DNA from: Roseovarius indicus
Lineage (GTDB): Bacteria; Pseudomonadota; Alphaproteobacteria; Rhodobacterales; Rhodobacteraceae
Direction of reading: 5' to 3'
Length of the DNA stretch: 64,000 nt
Assembly: GCF_008728195.1 (NCBI RefSeq)
Contig: NZ_CP031598.1
Location: 2,480,001-2,544,000, forward strand
In this document: in pieces, positions 36,949 to 48,781 of the stretch
How the letters are laid out: every line of letters starts with the position of its first letter
Position numbering within the stretch: position 1 is the first letter of the stretch
Position numbers and translations under genes: made by a program
The notes under the pieces: model-generated
What the model saw: only the letters and a program-made list of their open reading frames with translations
Database searches by the model: none
Told to the model about the DNA's origin: nothing

Positions 36949-39108
36949 ATGGAAACGATCATTCTCTTCGCCCCGCTGGTGGGCGCCATCATCGCGGGTT
37001 TCGGCTGGAAGATCATCGGCGACGCCGCCGCGCAGTGGGTGACGACGGGGCTTTTGTTCCTCGCCTGCCTGCTGAGCTGGGTCGTGTTCCTGGGCCATGA
37101 CGGGCAGAGCCATTCGATTCATATCCTCGACTGGGTGCAGTCAGGCACGCTGGATACGTCATGGGCGATCCGGCTGGATCGGCTGACGGCGATCATGCTG
37201 ATCGTGGTCACGACTGTGTCGGCGCTCGTGCACCTCTATTCGATGGGCTACATGGCCCATGACGAGAACTTCAACGACGATACCGAGAGCTATCGGCCCC
37301 GGTTCTTTGCCTACCTGTCGCTGTTCACATTCGCGATGCTGATGCTGGTGACGTCGGACAACCTCGCGCAGATGTTCTTTGGCTGGGAGGGGGTTGGCCT
37401 CGCGTCCTACCTGCTGATCGGGTTCTATTTCCGCAAGCCATCGGCCAATGCCGCCGCGATCAAGGCCTTCGTGGTCAACCGGGTGGGGGACTTCGGCTTT
37501 GCGCTGGGGATTTTCGCGCTGTTCTACCTGACGGACTCGATCAAGTTCGACGATGTCTTCGCTGCGGCGCCCGAGCTGGCCGAGACGCAGCTGACCTTCC
37601 TGTGGACCGAGTGGAACGCGGCCAACCTGATCGCCTTCCTGCTGTTCGTGGGGGCGATGGGCAAGTCGGCGCAGTTCATCCTGCACACCTGGCTGCCGGA
37701 CGCGATGGAAGGCCCGACGCCGGTGTCGGCGCTCATTCACGCCGCGACCATGGTGACGGCGGGGGTGTTCCTTGTCTGCAGAATGTCGCCGGTTTTCGAG
37801 TTTGCGCCCGAGGCGAAGATGATCGTGGTTGGCATCGGCGCCATCACCGCATTTTTCGCGGCGACGGTGGGCCTCGTGCAGAACGACATCAAGCGCGTGA
37901 TCGCCTATTCGACCTGTTCGCAGCTGGGCTACATGTTCGTGGCGGCCGGTGTGGGCGTCTACTCGGTGGCGATGTTCCACCTGCTGACCCACGCCTTCTT
38001 CAAGGCGATGCTGTTCCTCGGGGCCGGGTCGGTCATTCACGGGATGCATCACGAGCAGGACATGCGGAATTATGGCGGCCTGCGGTCGAAGATGCCCTAC
38101 ACGTTCTGGGCGATGCTGATCGGGACGCTGGCGATCACCGGGGTTGGCATTCCGCTGACCCATATCGGTTTTGCCGGGTTCCTGTCGAAGGACGCGATCA
38201 TCGAGAGCGCCTATGCGGGTACGGCCGGTGGTTTTGCCTTCTGGTCGCTGGTCATCGCGGCGCTGTTCACCAGCTTCTACAGCTGGCGGCTGATGTTCCT
38301 GACCTTCTTCGGCGAACCGCGTGGCGACAAGCATACGCATGAGCATGCGCATGAAAGCCCTATGGTGATGCTGGTGCCGCTTGGCGTTCTGGCGCTTGGG
38401 GCGATCTTCTCGGGGATGGTCTGGTATGGCAGCTTCTTCGGCGATCATAACAAGGTGAACAGCTTCTTCGGGATCCCGGCGCATCACGCCGAGGCGGAGG
38501 CCGGGCATGGCGAGGACGCTGCCGAAGAGGGCCACGGCGAAGAGGCCGTGGCAGAAGAGGGCGACGCCGCCGTGGCCGACGAAAGCCATGGCGAGGACGG
38601 CACCGCCGCCGAGAGTGGCGAAGAAGCGGGTCACGACGTGGCCATGGCCGGCGCGCCGCAGGGTGCAATCTACATGGGGGCCGACAACCACGTGATGGAT
38701 GACGCGCACCACGTGCCCACATGGGTCAAGGTCAGTCCGTTCGTGTCGATGATCCTCGGCTTCCTCGTGGCGTTCTGGTTCTACATCGTCAACCCGGCCA
38801 TGCCCAAGGCGCTGGCCGAGAGCCAGCGGCCGCTGTACCTGTTCCTGCTGAACAAGTGGTATGTCGACGAGATCTACGACTTCCTGTTCGTGAACCCCGC
38901 CAAGCGACTGGCGCGCGTGCTGTGGCGCGGTGGCGACGGGCGCATCATCGACGGGTTCCTCAACGGCGTGGCGATGGGGGTCATTCCCTTCTTCACCCGC
39001 CTCGCGGGCCGGGCGCAATCCGGCTACATCTTCACCTATGCCTTCGCCATGGTGCTGGGCATCGCGGTTCTGGTCACGTGGATGACCTTCACCGGAGGGG
39101 CTGAATAA
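36949..39108 (+). CDS. nuoL: NADH-quinone oxidoreductase subunit L with acidic/histidine-rich insert
   Basis: The distal antiporter-like proton pump subunit, 719 residues, longer than the usual 610-660. Key residues are present: Glu147 in [18 protein letters not shown], Lys239 in [35 protein letters not shown], and later Lys and His residues in [31 protein letters not shown]. Between the helix ending near 500 and the long lateral helix, residues 511-568 form an insert rich in Glu, His, Asp and Ala with no Lys or Arg. The lateral helix and C-terminal anchor follow. The TAA overlaps nuoM. Confidence 0.96.
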   Translation: METIILFAPLVGAIIAGFGWKIIGDAAAQWVTTGLLFLACLLSWVVFLGHDGQSHSIHILDWVQSGTLDTSWAIRLDRLTAIMLIVVTTVSALVHLYSMGYMAHDENFNDDTESYRPRFFAYLSLFTFAMLMLVTSDNLAQMFFGWEGVGLASYLLIGFYFRKPSANAAAIKAFVVNRVGDFGFALGIFALFYLTDSIKFDDVFAAAPELAETQLTFLWTEWNAANLIAFLLFVGAMGKSAQFILHTWLPDAMEGPTPVSALIHAATMVTAGVFLVCRMSPVFEFAPEAKMIVVGIGAITAFFAATVGLVQNDIKRVIAYSTCSQLGYMFVAAGVGVYSVAMFHLLTHAFFKAMLFLGAGSVIHGMHHEQDMRNYGGLRSKMPYTFWAMLIGTLAITGVGIPLTHIGFAGFLSKDAIIESAYAGTAGGFAFWSLVIAALFTSFYSWRLMFLTFFGEPRGDKHTHEHAHESPMVMLVPLGVLALGAIFSGMVWYGSFFGDHNKVNSFFGIPAHHAEAEAGHGEDAAEEGHGEEAVAEEGDAAVADESHGEDGTAAESGEEAGHDVAMAGAPQGAIYMGADNHVMDDAHHVPTWVKVSPFVSMILGFLVAFWFYIVNPAMPKALAESQRPLYLFLLNKWYVDEIYDFLFVNPAKRLARVLWRGGDGRIIDGFLNGVAMGVIPFFTRLAGRAQSGYIFTYAFAMVLGIAVLVTWMTFTGGAE

Positions 39109-40655
39109 TGGATAACCTGCTTTCCATCACCACGTTCATCCCCGCCATCGCTGCGGCCATCCTGGCGATCTTCCTGCGTGGAGAAGATGCGGCTGCGCAG
39201 CGGAACGCCAAGTGGGTGGCGCTGATCGCGACGACGCTGACCTTTGTCGTGTCGATCTTCATCCTCGTGGGCTTCGACCCGAACGATACGGGCTTCCAGT
39301 TCGTGGAAGAGCGCGACTGGCTTCTGGGCCTGAAGTACAAGATGGGGGTCGACGGGATCAGCGTTCTGTTCGTCATGCTGACCACCTTCATCATGCCGCT
39401 GACCATCGCCGCGTCGTGGAACGTGACGAGCCGGGTGAAGGAATACATGATCGCCTTCCTCGTGCTGGAAACGCTGATGCTGGGCGTGTTCATGGCGCTC
39501 GACTTGGTGCTGTTCTACCTGTTCTTCGAGGCGGGCCTCATTCCGATGTTCCTGATTATCGGCATCTGGGGCGGCAAGGAGCGGATCTACGCATCGTTCA
39601 AGTTCTTCCTCTACACCTTCTTCGGCTCGGTGCTGATGCTGGTGGCGATGGTTGCGATGTTCGCCGAGGCCGGCACCACCGACATTCCGACGCTGATGAC
39701 GCACGAGTTCGCGTTCGAGAGCTTCTCGCTTCTGGGCATCCAGATCGTGGGCGGCATGCAGACGCTGATGTTCATCGCCTTCTTCGCAAGCTTCGCGGTG
39801 AAGATGCCGATGTGGCCGGTGCACACCTGGCTTCCGGATGCGCACGTGCAGGCGCCGACCGCCGGGTCGGTCGTGCTGGCGGCGATCCTGCTGAAGATGG
39901 GGGGCTATGGCTTCCTGCGGTTCAGCCTGCCGATGTTCCCGGTGGGGGCGGACGTGATGACGCCGCTGGTGCTGTGGATGAGCGCCATCGCGATCGTCTA
40001 TACCTCGCTGGTGGCGCTGGCGCAGGAGGATATGAAGAAGCTGATCGCCTATTCCTCGGTCGCGCACATGGGGTACGTCACCATGGGCATCTTCGCGGCG
40101 AACCAGCAGGGCGTGGATGGCGCGATCTTCCAGATGATCAGCCACGGCTTCATCTCGGGCGCGCTCTTCCTGATCGTGGGCGTGATCTATGACCGGATGC
40201 ACACCCGCGACATCGACGCCTATGGCGGGCTGGTGAACCGGATGCCGGCCTATGCACTGATATTCATGCTGTTCACCATGGCCAACGTGGGCCTGCCGGG
40301 CACGAGCGGGTTCATCGGCGAATTCCTGACGCTGGTCGGCATCTTCCAGGTGAATACCTGGGTGGCGGCCGTGGCGACCTCGGGCGTGATCCTGTCGGCG
40401 GCCTATGCGCTGTGGCTCTATCGCCGGGTGGTGTTGGGCGAGCTGGTGAAGGAAAGCCTCAAGTCGATCACCGACATGACGAAACGCGAGCGGGCGATCT
40501 TTGCGCCGCTCGTGGTGATGACCCTGCTGCTGGGCGTCTACCCGAGCCTTGTGACCGATGTCACCGGCCCGGCAGTGGAGACGCTGATCGGCAATTACGA
40601 AACGGCCTTGTCGGAGGCGGGCGCCGCCAACGACGTGGCGCAGGTGGCGGAATAA
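39108..40655 (+). CDS. nuoM: NADH-quinone oxidoreductase subunit M
   Basis: An antiporter-like proton-pumping subunit of 515 residues and about 14 helices. Conserved elements are the glutamate helix [40 protein letters not shown], the lysine in [37 protein letters not shown], and [21 protein letters not shown]. It overlaps nuoL (TAATG) and precedes nuoN by nine bases. Confidence 0.97.
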   Translation: MDNLLSITTFIPAIAAAILAIFLRGEDAAAQRNAKWVALIATTLTFVVSIFILVGFDPNDTGFQFVEERDWLLGLKYKMGVDGISVLFVMLTTFIMPLTIAASWNVTSRVKEYMIAFLVLETLMLGVFMALDLVLFYLFFEAGLIPMFLIIGIWGGKERIYASFKFFLYTFFGSVLMLVAMVAMFAEAGTTDIPTLMTHEFAFESFSLLGIQIVGGMQTLMFIAFFASFAVKMPMWPVHTWLPDAHVQAPTAGSVVLAAILLKMGGYGFLRFSLPMFPVGADVMTPLVLWMSAIAIVYTSLVALAQEDMKKLIAYSSVAHMGYVTMGIFAANQQGVDGAIFQMISHGFISGALFLIVGVIYDRMHTRDIDAYGGLVNRMPAYALIFMLFTMANVGLPGTSGFIGEFLTLVGIFQVNTWVAAVATSGVILSAAYALWLYRRVVLGELVKESLKSITDMTKRERAIFAPLVVMTLLLGVYPSLVTDVTGPAVETLIGNYETALSEAGAANDVAQVAE

Positions 40656-40664
40656 CGGAGACCC

Positions 40665-42101
<1,437 letters not shown>

Positions 42102-42125
42102 CCTGACGCGCAAGCCTCGCCGGGG

Positions 42126-42160
42126 GATGCCTCCGGCGGGAGTATTTTCGGAACAATGAA
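42126..42160 (+). repeat. Dispersed intergenic repeat, copy 1 (contains the birA start)
   Basis: Core GCCTCCGGCGGGAGTATTTT followed by CGGAACAATGAA. CGCCGG (42118-42123) pairs with CCGGCG (42133-42138), giving a hairpin after nuoN. The ATG of the repeat is the start codon of birA. Similar copies stand at 48730, 57178 and 61471. Confidence 0.75.
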
Positions 42161-42911
42161 AGTCGCGGGCTGGCCAGAGGGGTACGGGCGGCGCGTGTTG
42201 CCGGAGGTGGACAGCACCAATGCCGAGGCCGCGCGGGTGGCTGGCACGCTGGCCGGGCCGGAGTGGATCCTGGCGCTTAAGCAGACCGCCGCGCGCGGAC
42301 GGCGGGGGCGGGCCTGGGCCAACCCGGAAGGGAATTTTGCCGCGAGCCTCGTCTTGCAACCGACCGAGCCGCCGGCGACGGTGGCGCTCCGGTCGTTCGT
42401 GGCCTCCCTGGCGCTCTACGATGCGTTCGTGGCGGCGACGGGGCGGCCCGAGGGCTTCGCGCTCAAGTGGCCGAATGACGTTCTGCTGAATGGAGGCAAG
42501 GTGGCCGGGATATTGCTCGAGCAGGCCGGGCAGAGCGGGCGCCTGTCGCCGTTGGTGATCGGGATCGGGATCAACCTTGTCCACGCGCCGAGCGCCGAGG
42601 ACGTGGAGCCGGGCGCCGTGCGGCCCGTTTCGCTTCTGTCCGAGACCGGGGTGGAGATCAGCGCCGGCGATTTCCTCGACCTGCTGGCGCCGGCCTATGC
42701 CAGATGCGAGGCGCAATTCGTTCAATACGGGTTCGAGCCCATTCGCAGGGCTTGGCTGGAGCGGGCGGCGCGGCTGGGCGAGGTGATCACCGCCCGCACC
42801 GGCAAGGCCGAGATCACCGGCACCTTCGAGACGGTGGACGAGGCGGGCAATCTTGTTCTAAAGACCCGCGATACCCGGCAGGCCATCCCGGCGGCGGAGA
42901 TCTTCTTCTAA
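42156..42911 (+). CDS. birA: Biotin-[acetyl-CoA-carboxylase] ligase
   Basis: Activates biotin with ATP and attaches it to carrier lysines such as Lys608 of MccA. The 251 residues contain the catalytic domain only, with no N-terminal DNA-binding domain, so it is not a repressor like E. coli BirA. Motifs are EVDSTNAEAAR, the biotin-binding loop AARGRRGRAWANPEGNF, ALKWPNDVLLNGGKVAGILLEQ and GIGINLVHAP; a small C-terminal SH3-like domain ends EVITARTGKAEITGTFETVDEAGNLVLKT. The start codon lies inside a dispersed repeat and lacks a good ribosome site. It follows nuoN and its TAA overlaps the next gene. Confidence 0.93.
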   Translation: MKVAGWPEGYGRRVLPEVDSTNAEAARVAGTLAGPEWILALKQTAARGRRGRAWANPEGNFAASLVLQPTEPPATVALRSFVASLALYDAFVAATGRPEGFALKWPNDVLLNGGKVAGILLEQAGQSGRLSPLVIGIGINLVHAPSAEDVEPGAVRPVSLLSETGVEISAGDFLDLLAPAYARCEAQFVQYGFEPIRRAWLERAARLGEVITARTGKAEITGTFETVDEAGNLVLKTRDTRQAIPAAEIFF

Positions 42912-43297
42912 TGAATTTGCCTGACGATCCCTGGAACAGGTTCGTTTTGCGCGCTGTCGAAGAAGCGCCGCAAATCGAGGCTGAAAAGCCGCTCTACGCG
43001 CTCTTTTGGTATCAGTCAGAGGTCAATAACGGCGGGCATCTCCAGTACTTCCTGAATGTGACCGAGCCCGGTGAATGGCATATCGCAGTAGATGCGGCGC
43101 GAAGCATCGGGCAGGACGAGGTTGCTGCCAATCTTGCCCAGGCCGTCGCGCTTTGGGAAAGCGTGGAACACAGAGCGCCGAATACGACGGAAGAATTCGT
43201 GGACGAGGCTCTCGAGGACGAATTCGGGCACTTTGACCGAAAGTTCTACGAGCTTGAAGGCCCATTCCGGCAGGCCTTTGAAAACGCGATAGAGTGA
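42911..43297 (+). CDS. DUF4375 (DMP19-like) protein
   Basis: A 128-residue acidic soluble protein. YALFWYQSEVNNGGHLQYFLNVTEPGEWHIAVDAARSIGQDEVAANLAQAVALWE fits the DUF4375/DMP19 pattern, in which NGGxxQYF is the recognisable core. DMP19 of Neisseria is a DNA-mimic protein; some relatives occur near immunity genes. The gene overlaps birA (TAATG) and lies 15 bases before coaX, between two housekeeping genes. Its base composition is lower in GC than both neighbours, so it may be a later insertion. No function can be assigned. Confidence 0.75.
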   Translation: MNLPDDPWNRFVLRAVEEAPQIEAEKPLYALFWYQSEVNNGGHLQYFLNVTEPGEWHIAVDAARSIGQDEVAANLAQAVALWESVEHRAPNTTEEFVDEALEDEFGHFDRKFYELEGPFRQAFENAIE

Positions 43298-43312
43298 CGT
43301 AAGGAGGCGCTC

Positions 43313-44083
43313 ATGCTACTGGCGATCGACTGCGGCAATACCAACACGGTCTTTTCCATCTGGGATGGGACGGAATTCCTGTGCACGCTCCGGACCTCGA
43401 CCCACCATGCCCGCACCGCGGATGCCTATTTCACCTGGTTCTCGACGCTGGTGAAGCATTACGGGATCGAGATGGACATCACCGACGTGATCATCTCGTC
43501 GACCGTGCCGCGGGTGGTGTTCAACCTGCGCGTCTTTGCCGACCGGTTCTTCGGCTGCCGGCCTGTGGTGGTGGGCAAGCCGGACTGCGCTCTGCCGGTA
43601 CAGCCGCGGGTGGACGAGGGCACGCAGGTGGGGCCGGACCGGCTGGTGAACACGGCGGGCGCCTATGACCGGCATGGCGGTGACCTGATCGTGGTGGATT
43701 TCGGGACGGCGACGACCTTCGACGTTGTGGCCCATGACGGGGCCTATGTGGGCGGGGTGATTGCGCCGGGCGTGAACCTGTCGCTGGAGGCGCTGCACGC
43801 GGCCGCGGCGGCCCTGCCGCATGTGGACGTGACGAAGCCGCAGAAGGTGATCGGCACCAACACGGTGGCCTGTATGCAATCGGGCGTGTTCTGGGGCTAT
43901 GTGGGCCTTGTGAACGGCATCACCGAGCGGATCCGGGCGGAATACGAGCAGCCGATGAAGGTGATCGGCACCGGCGGGCTGGCGCCGCTATTCGCGCAGG
44001 GCGACCTGCTCTTCGACCATATCGAGGAAGATCTGACAATGCATGGGCTGACGGTGATCCATGCGCATAACGTGAAAGGCTGA
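43313..44083 (+). CDS. coaX: Type III pantothenate kinase
   Basis: Phosphorylates pantothenate in the first step of CoA synthesis. It has 256 residues in the ASKHA fold. The phosphate-binding motifs are LLAIDCGNTNTVFSIWDG (Asp6) and DLIVVDFGTATTFDVVAHDGAYVGGVIAPGVNLS; GPDRLVNTAGAYDRHGGD is the pantothenate-site region and VIGTGGLAPLFAQ the C-terminal phosphate loop. TAAGGAGG is just upstream. A birA-coaX-rnj order fits a common alphaproteobacterial cluster downstream of nuoN. Confidence 0.95.
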   Translation: MLLAIDCGNTNTVFSIWDGTEFLCTLRTSTHHARTADAYFTWFSTLVKHYGIEMDITDVIISSTVPRVVFNLRVFADRFFGCRPVVVGKPDCALPVQPRVDEGTQVGPDRLVNTAGAYDRHGGDLIVVDFGTATTFDVVAHDGAYVGGVIAPGVNLSLEALHAAAAALPHVDVTKPQKVIGTNTVACMQSGVFWGYVGLVNGITERIRAEYEQPMKVIGTGGLAPLFAQGDLLFDHIEEDLTMHGLTVIHAHNVKG

Positions 44084-44089
44084 GGCAGC

Positions 44090-45760
44090 ATGAGCAAAGA
44101 GCGGCTGATCTACCTGCCCCTTGGCGGGGCGGGCGAAATCGGGATGAACGCCTATGTCTACGGTATTGGCGAGCCGGGAAAGGAGCGACTGATCCTTGTC
44201 GATCTGGGCGTGACCTTTCCGGATATGGACACGACGCCGGGCGTCGACCTGATCTTTCCCGATATCAGCTGGCTGGAGGAACGGCGCGATCGGCTGGAGG
44301 CCGTGTTCGTGACCCATGCGCACGAGGATCACGTGGGCGCGGTCTCGCATTACTATGACCGGCTGGGCGCGCCGATCTATGCGCGCGCGTTCACCGCCAA
44401 CATTGCCCGGAAGAAGATGGAAGAGCGGGGCCAGCCCGAGAAGGCGGTGATCACCGCGAGCCCGTGGCCCGAGGTGATCGAGGCCGGCCCGTTCAAGGTG
44501 GGGTTCGTGCCGATCTCGCACTCGATCCCGGAAAGCGCGGGGCTGGTGATCGACACCAAGCTGGGCCGGCTGGTGCATTCGGGCGACTTCAAGATGGATA
44601 CCGACCCGGTCGTGGGCGAGGCGTTCGACGAGGAGTTGTGGGCGTCGCTGTCGGAGCCGGGGGGTCTGGCGCTGATGTGCGATTCGACGAATGTGTTCAG
44701 CCCCCATGCGGGGCGGTCGGAAAGCAGCCTGGGGCCGGAGATCGAAAGCCTGATCGCGGGCGCCAAGGGCATGTTCGTGGCCACCACGTTCGCCAGCAAC
44801 GTGGCGCGGGTAAAGACGCTGGCCGAGGCCGGTGAACGGGCGGGGCGGTCGATCTGCCTGATGGGCCGGGCGATGCGGCGGATGATCGAAGCGGCGGTCG
44901 AGACCGGCGTGCTGACCGGGTTTCCGCGCACGGTGAGCCCGGAGGATACGAAGAACATTCCGCGCGAGAACCTGATGCTGATCGTGACGGGCAGCCAGGG
45001 CGAGCGCCGGGCGGCCAGCGCGCAGCTGGCGCAGGGCAAGTATAACGGGATCGAGATGAAGCCGGGCGATACGTTCCTGTTCTCGTCGAAGACGATTCCG
45101 GGGAACGAGCGCGGCGTGATCCGGATCATGAACCAGTTCAGCGAGATGAGCGTGGATGTCGTCGACGACGATGGCGGGCGGTATCACGTGTCGGGCCATG
45201 CCAACCGGCCCGACCTGGAGCGGCTGCACAAGCTGATCAAGCCGTCTTACGTTGTGCCGATGCATGGCGAGCACAGGCATCTGCGCGAGCACGTAAAACT
45301 GGCGAAATCCAAGGGGTTCGGGGCCGTTCTGGCACCGAACGGCACGATGATCGAGCTGTCGGGAGAAAGCCCGTCGGTGGCCGATTACGTCGAGACCGGG
45401 CGCGTGTACCTTGACGGGAACGTGCAGGTCGGCGCGTTGGACGGCATCGTGCGTGACCGGATCCGGATGGCGCTCAACGGGCATGTGATGGTGAACGTCA
45501 TCCTCGACGAGGATGACGAGCCGCTGGGCGAGCCGTGGTGCGAGCTGAAGGGGCTGGCCGAGGAGGGCAGCAGCCGGGCGCCTCTGGTCGACGTGCTGGA
45601 AGAGGACCTTAGCCAGTTTCTTGGCCGGGCGGGTGACAAGACCCTGACCGACGACGACAAGCTGGAAGACGGCGTACGCAAGGTCGTGCGGCAGGTGGCG
45701 CAGGCCGAGATCGGCAAGCGGCCCGAGGTGACGGTGATCATCAGCCGGCTGACGAACTGA
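44090..45760 (+). CDS. rnj: Ribonuclease J
   Basis: A 556-residue metallo-beta-lactamase/beta-CASP ribonuclease with 5'-to-3' exo- and endonuclease activity, used in rRNA and mRNA processing in alphaproteobacteria. The zinc ligands are in VTHAHEDHVGAV (His76, His78, Asp80, His81). The beta-CASP motifs are FVATTFASNVARVKTLAEAGERAGR and TGSQGERRAASAQLAQGKY, and VVPMHGEHRHLREHVKLAKSKGF is the C-terminal His motif. A C-terminal domain for dimerisation runs from about 460. It starts seven bases after coaX and ends three bases from the convergent tautomerase gene, with no obvious terminator between. Confidence 0.95.
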   Translation: MSKERLIYLPLGGAGEIGMNAYVYGIGEPGKERLILVDLGVTFPDMDTTPGVDLIFPDISWLEERRDRLEAVFVTHAHEDHVGAVSHYYDRLGAPIYARAFTANIARKKMEERGQPEKAVITASPWPEVIEAGPFKVGFVPISHSIPESAGLVIDTKLGRLVHSGDFKMDTDPVVGEAFDEELWASLSEPGGLALMCDSTNVFSPHAGRSESSLGPEIESLIAGAKGMFVATTFASNVARVKTLAEAGERAGRSICLMGRAMRRMIEAAVETGVLTGFPRTVSPEDTKNIPRENLMLIVTGSQGERRAASAQLAQGKYNGIEMKPGDTFLFSSKTIPGNERGVIRIMNQFSEMSVDVVDDDGGRYHVSGHANRPDLERLHKLIKPSYVVPMHGEHRHLREHVKLAKSKGFGAVLAPNGTMIELSGESPSVADYVETGRVYLDGNVQVGALDGIVRDRIRMALNGHVMVNVILDEDDEPLGEPWCELKGLAEEGSSRAPLVDVLEEDLSQFLGRAGDKTLTDDDKLEDGVRKVVRQVAQAEIGKRPEVTVIISRLTN

Positions 45761-45763
45761 GCC

Positions 45764-45982
45764 TCAGTCGCCCCGGCGAATCGCCAGGCCGAGCTCGGTG
45801 TGCAGTACGTTGCCACCAAAGGCCCATGAGCCGCTTTTGACCTCGTGAATGCGGGCGGAGGTGTTTTCCTTCATCCGGCCGCCCGCGGCCTCGCCAAAGG
45901 CGTCGATCACCTTCAGAAGGATGCGTTCCTTGTCCTCGTCGGTGAACACACCTTCGAGCACGTGAATGTCGATGAGGGGCAT
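45764..45982 (-). CDS. 4-Oxalocrotonate tautomerase family protein
   Basis: A 72-residue beta-alpha-beta protein of the tautomerase superfamily. Pro2, exposed after removal of Met, would be the catalytic base (MPLIDIHVLEGVF). FTDEDKERILLKVIDAFGEAAGG and ARIHEVKSGSWAFGG follow the family pattern. The usual Arg near residue 11 and 39 is not clearly placed, so activity on 2-hydroxymuconate is uncertain. It stands alone between RNase J and the helicase gene. Confidence 0.82.
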   Translation of the reverse strand: MPLIDIHVLEGVFTDEDKERILLKVIDAFGEAAGGRMKENTSARIHEVKSGSWAFGGNVLHTELGLAIRRGD

Positions 45983-46045
45983 GGCTGTCTCCCGTCCGTG
46001 TTGCCCCTTCGATGATAAGGGCTAGGGACGGGAGGCCAAAGCGCC

Positions 46046-47491
<1,446 letters not shown>

Positions 47492-47568
47492 ATGTGTCCA
47501 TGGTTTGCGGACACAGTCTTGGCCCGCCGTCTCGTCGAATGTGGAGGTGATGGCTTACGTATCGGTCA

Positions 47569-47588
47569 GCGCACCCCCATGCGTGCGC
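47569..47588 (-). other. Hairpin in the rhlE leader
   Basis: GCGCAC and GTGCGC form a six-base stem at the very start of the predicted rhlE transcript. RNA structure in leaders of cold-induced helicase genes is common in other bacteria. Confidence 0.4.
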
Positions 47589-47593
47589 CAGCC

Positions 47594-47621
47594 TTTATAG
47601 AATCAAGGGGGGTATGGTCAA
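47594..47621 (-). promoter_or_regulatory. rhlE promoter
   Basis: Minus-strand TTGACC (47621-47616) and TATAAA (47599-47594) are 16 bases apart. Transcription should begin near 47587, giving a leader of about 95 bases before the rhlE start. Confidence 0.65.
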
Positions 47622-47635
47622 TGCAAGCTTGCATT
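47620..47635. promoter_or_regulatory. Perfect 16-base palindrome next to the rhlE -35 box
   Basis: AATGCAAGCTTGCATT is its own reverse complement and overlaps the -35 hexamer by two bases. A dimeric regulator bound here would contact RNA polymerase or block it. Confidence 0.55.
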
Positions 47636-47697
47636 AACTGCCCTGTAGCGTACCGAAATAACACCAGATCGTGATATTGTTTCCCCTTGGGTGACAA

Positions 47698-48663
47698 TCA
47701 AGTGAAATATGGAAACTGTTTCTGGCGCTTCGTGTCGAGGTCGAGCCGGACGGCGTGGAGATGGCCGTGTCTGTCGAGCCGCGCGCGCAGGTCGGGCGTG
47801 GCGGTGCAGACCTCGCGGTAGAAGGCGCGCAGGGCGGGCTCTCCGCCGTCGTCTTCGAGCATCGAGAACAGCTGGTTCATCGTCAGGGCGATTCCATCGG
47901 GCATTGGGGCGGCGCGGAGGCCGTCGCGGTAGCTGCCCTGGGCCATGCGGAAGCGGAAGGTCTCTTGCCAATGGGGCCAGCTGTGGGCGTGGAGGTGGAC
48001 GAGGTGCATGGCGTCGAGGCGGGCGGGGTCGGGATCCTGCTGGCGGTCGAAAAAGGCGTTGTGGATGCGCAGGGAAACGCCGTCGAGCCCGGTGCGGACG
48101 AAGACCTTGCCGGCGACGTGGCTGAGGAAGCCCCCGTTCAGGTGTTCGCCGTAGGTGGGGTAGATTTCGTTGGTCTGGGCGCGGCGGGGGCCCTGCTGGC
48201 GGGCGTGGCCCTTGCACCAGATCTGGCCCTTGGGCGGCGGGTCGTCGGGGTCGGGGGCCAGTGCCTCGATGGGGTGGACGCGGGCGCTGCGGGTCTCGGA
48301 CGGAAGGGCGGCGAGCTGGTCGGCGATGGGGGCCGCGGGCCAGAGGAACTCGTCGACGTCGATATGGGCCAGCCAGTCGACCTGTGGATTGCGATTGTAG
48401 CAATGGGTGGCGTTGGCCGTCTGGCGCGGCTGGTGGGCGCCGGGGCGGCCCTTGGCGCGGCGGCTCCAGTAGGCGTCGTCGGTGACGGTGACGCGGCATT
48501 TGGGATGGGCGGAGAGGTGGTCGCGGGCCTGCGGGTTGTCTTCGTCGAGATAGACATGCACCCGGTGGGCGCCCAGATCGAGGTGGTGGGCGGCGAAATT
48601 CAGGATGTCGGCGGCGGGGGCCTTTATAGTCGAGACCACGCCCCAGGTGGGAAGGCTGCTCAT
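47698..48663 (-). CDS. Glycosyltransferase family 2-like protein
   Basis: A 321-residue cytoplasmic glycosyltransferase of the family-2/92-like group. It begins LPTWGVVSTIKAPAADILNFAAHHLDLGAHRVHVYLDEDN, typical of the A-fold entry. The metal-binding motif is WLAHIDVDEFLWP (DxD), followed by RVHPIEALAP and a long alpha-helical region. Such proteins usually act in exopolysaccharide or lipopolysaccharide assembly, but no sugar operon is near. The ATG at 48663 has no clear ribosome site. It ends 206 bases before the rhlE start. Confidence 0.82.
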   Translation of the reverse strand: MSSLPTWGVVSTIKAPAADILNFAAHHLDLGAHRVHVYLDEDNPQARDHLSAHPKCRVTVTDDAYWSRRAKGRPGAHQPRQTANATHCYNRNPQVDWLAHIDVDEFLWPAAPIADQLAALPSETRSARVHPIEALAPDPDDPPPKGQIWCKGHARQQGPRRAQTNEIYPTYGEHLNGGFLSHVAGKVFVRTGLDGVSLRIHNAFFDRQQDPDPARLDAMHLVHLHAHSWPHWQETFRFRMAQGSYRDGLRAAPMPDGIALTMNQLFSMLEDDGGEPALRAFYREVCTATPDLRARLDRHGHLHAVRLDLDTKRQKQFPYFT

Positions 48664-48729
48664 GCGGCGACAATGCGGTTTGGCGGCCGGGGGCGCAAGA
48701 GGGATACGGTGCGCGTGGGGTGAGGGAGG

Positions 48730-48765
48730 GACGCCTCCGGCGGGAGTATTTCGGGCAAGATGAAG
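48730..48765. repeat. Dispersed intergenic repeat, copy 2
   Basis: GACGCCTCCGGCGGGAGTAT followed by TTCGGGCAAGATGAAG; same orientation as copy 1, in the gap between the exoD-like and glycosyltransferase genes. Its ATG is not used as a start here. Confidence 0.75.
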
Positions 48766-48781
48766 GGCTTGGGCGCCACTT

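Noticed and set aside
42911..43297. Toxin-antitoxin or phage-defence function for the DUF4375 gene
   Set aside because: There is no partner gene: both neighbours are housekeeping genes. The idea remains only as a remark in the findings.
47755..48723. Open frame of 322 codons on the plus strand opposite the glycosyltransferase
   Set aside because: It is antisense to a gene with a clear DxD motif, and Gly/Val/Glu-rich without any recognisable fold.
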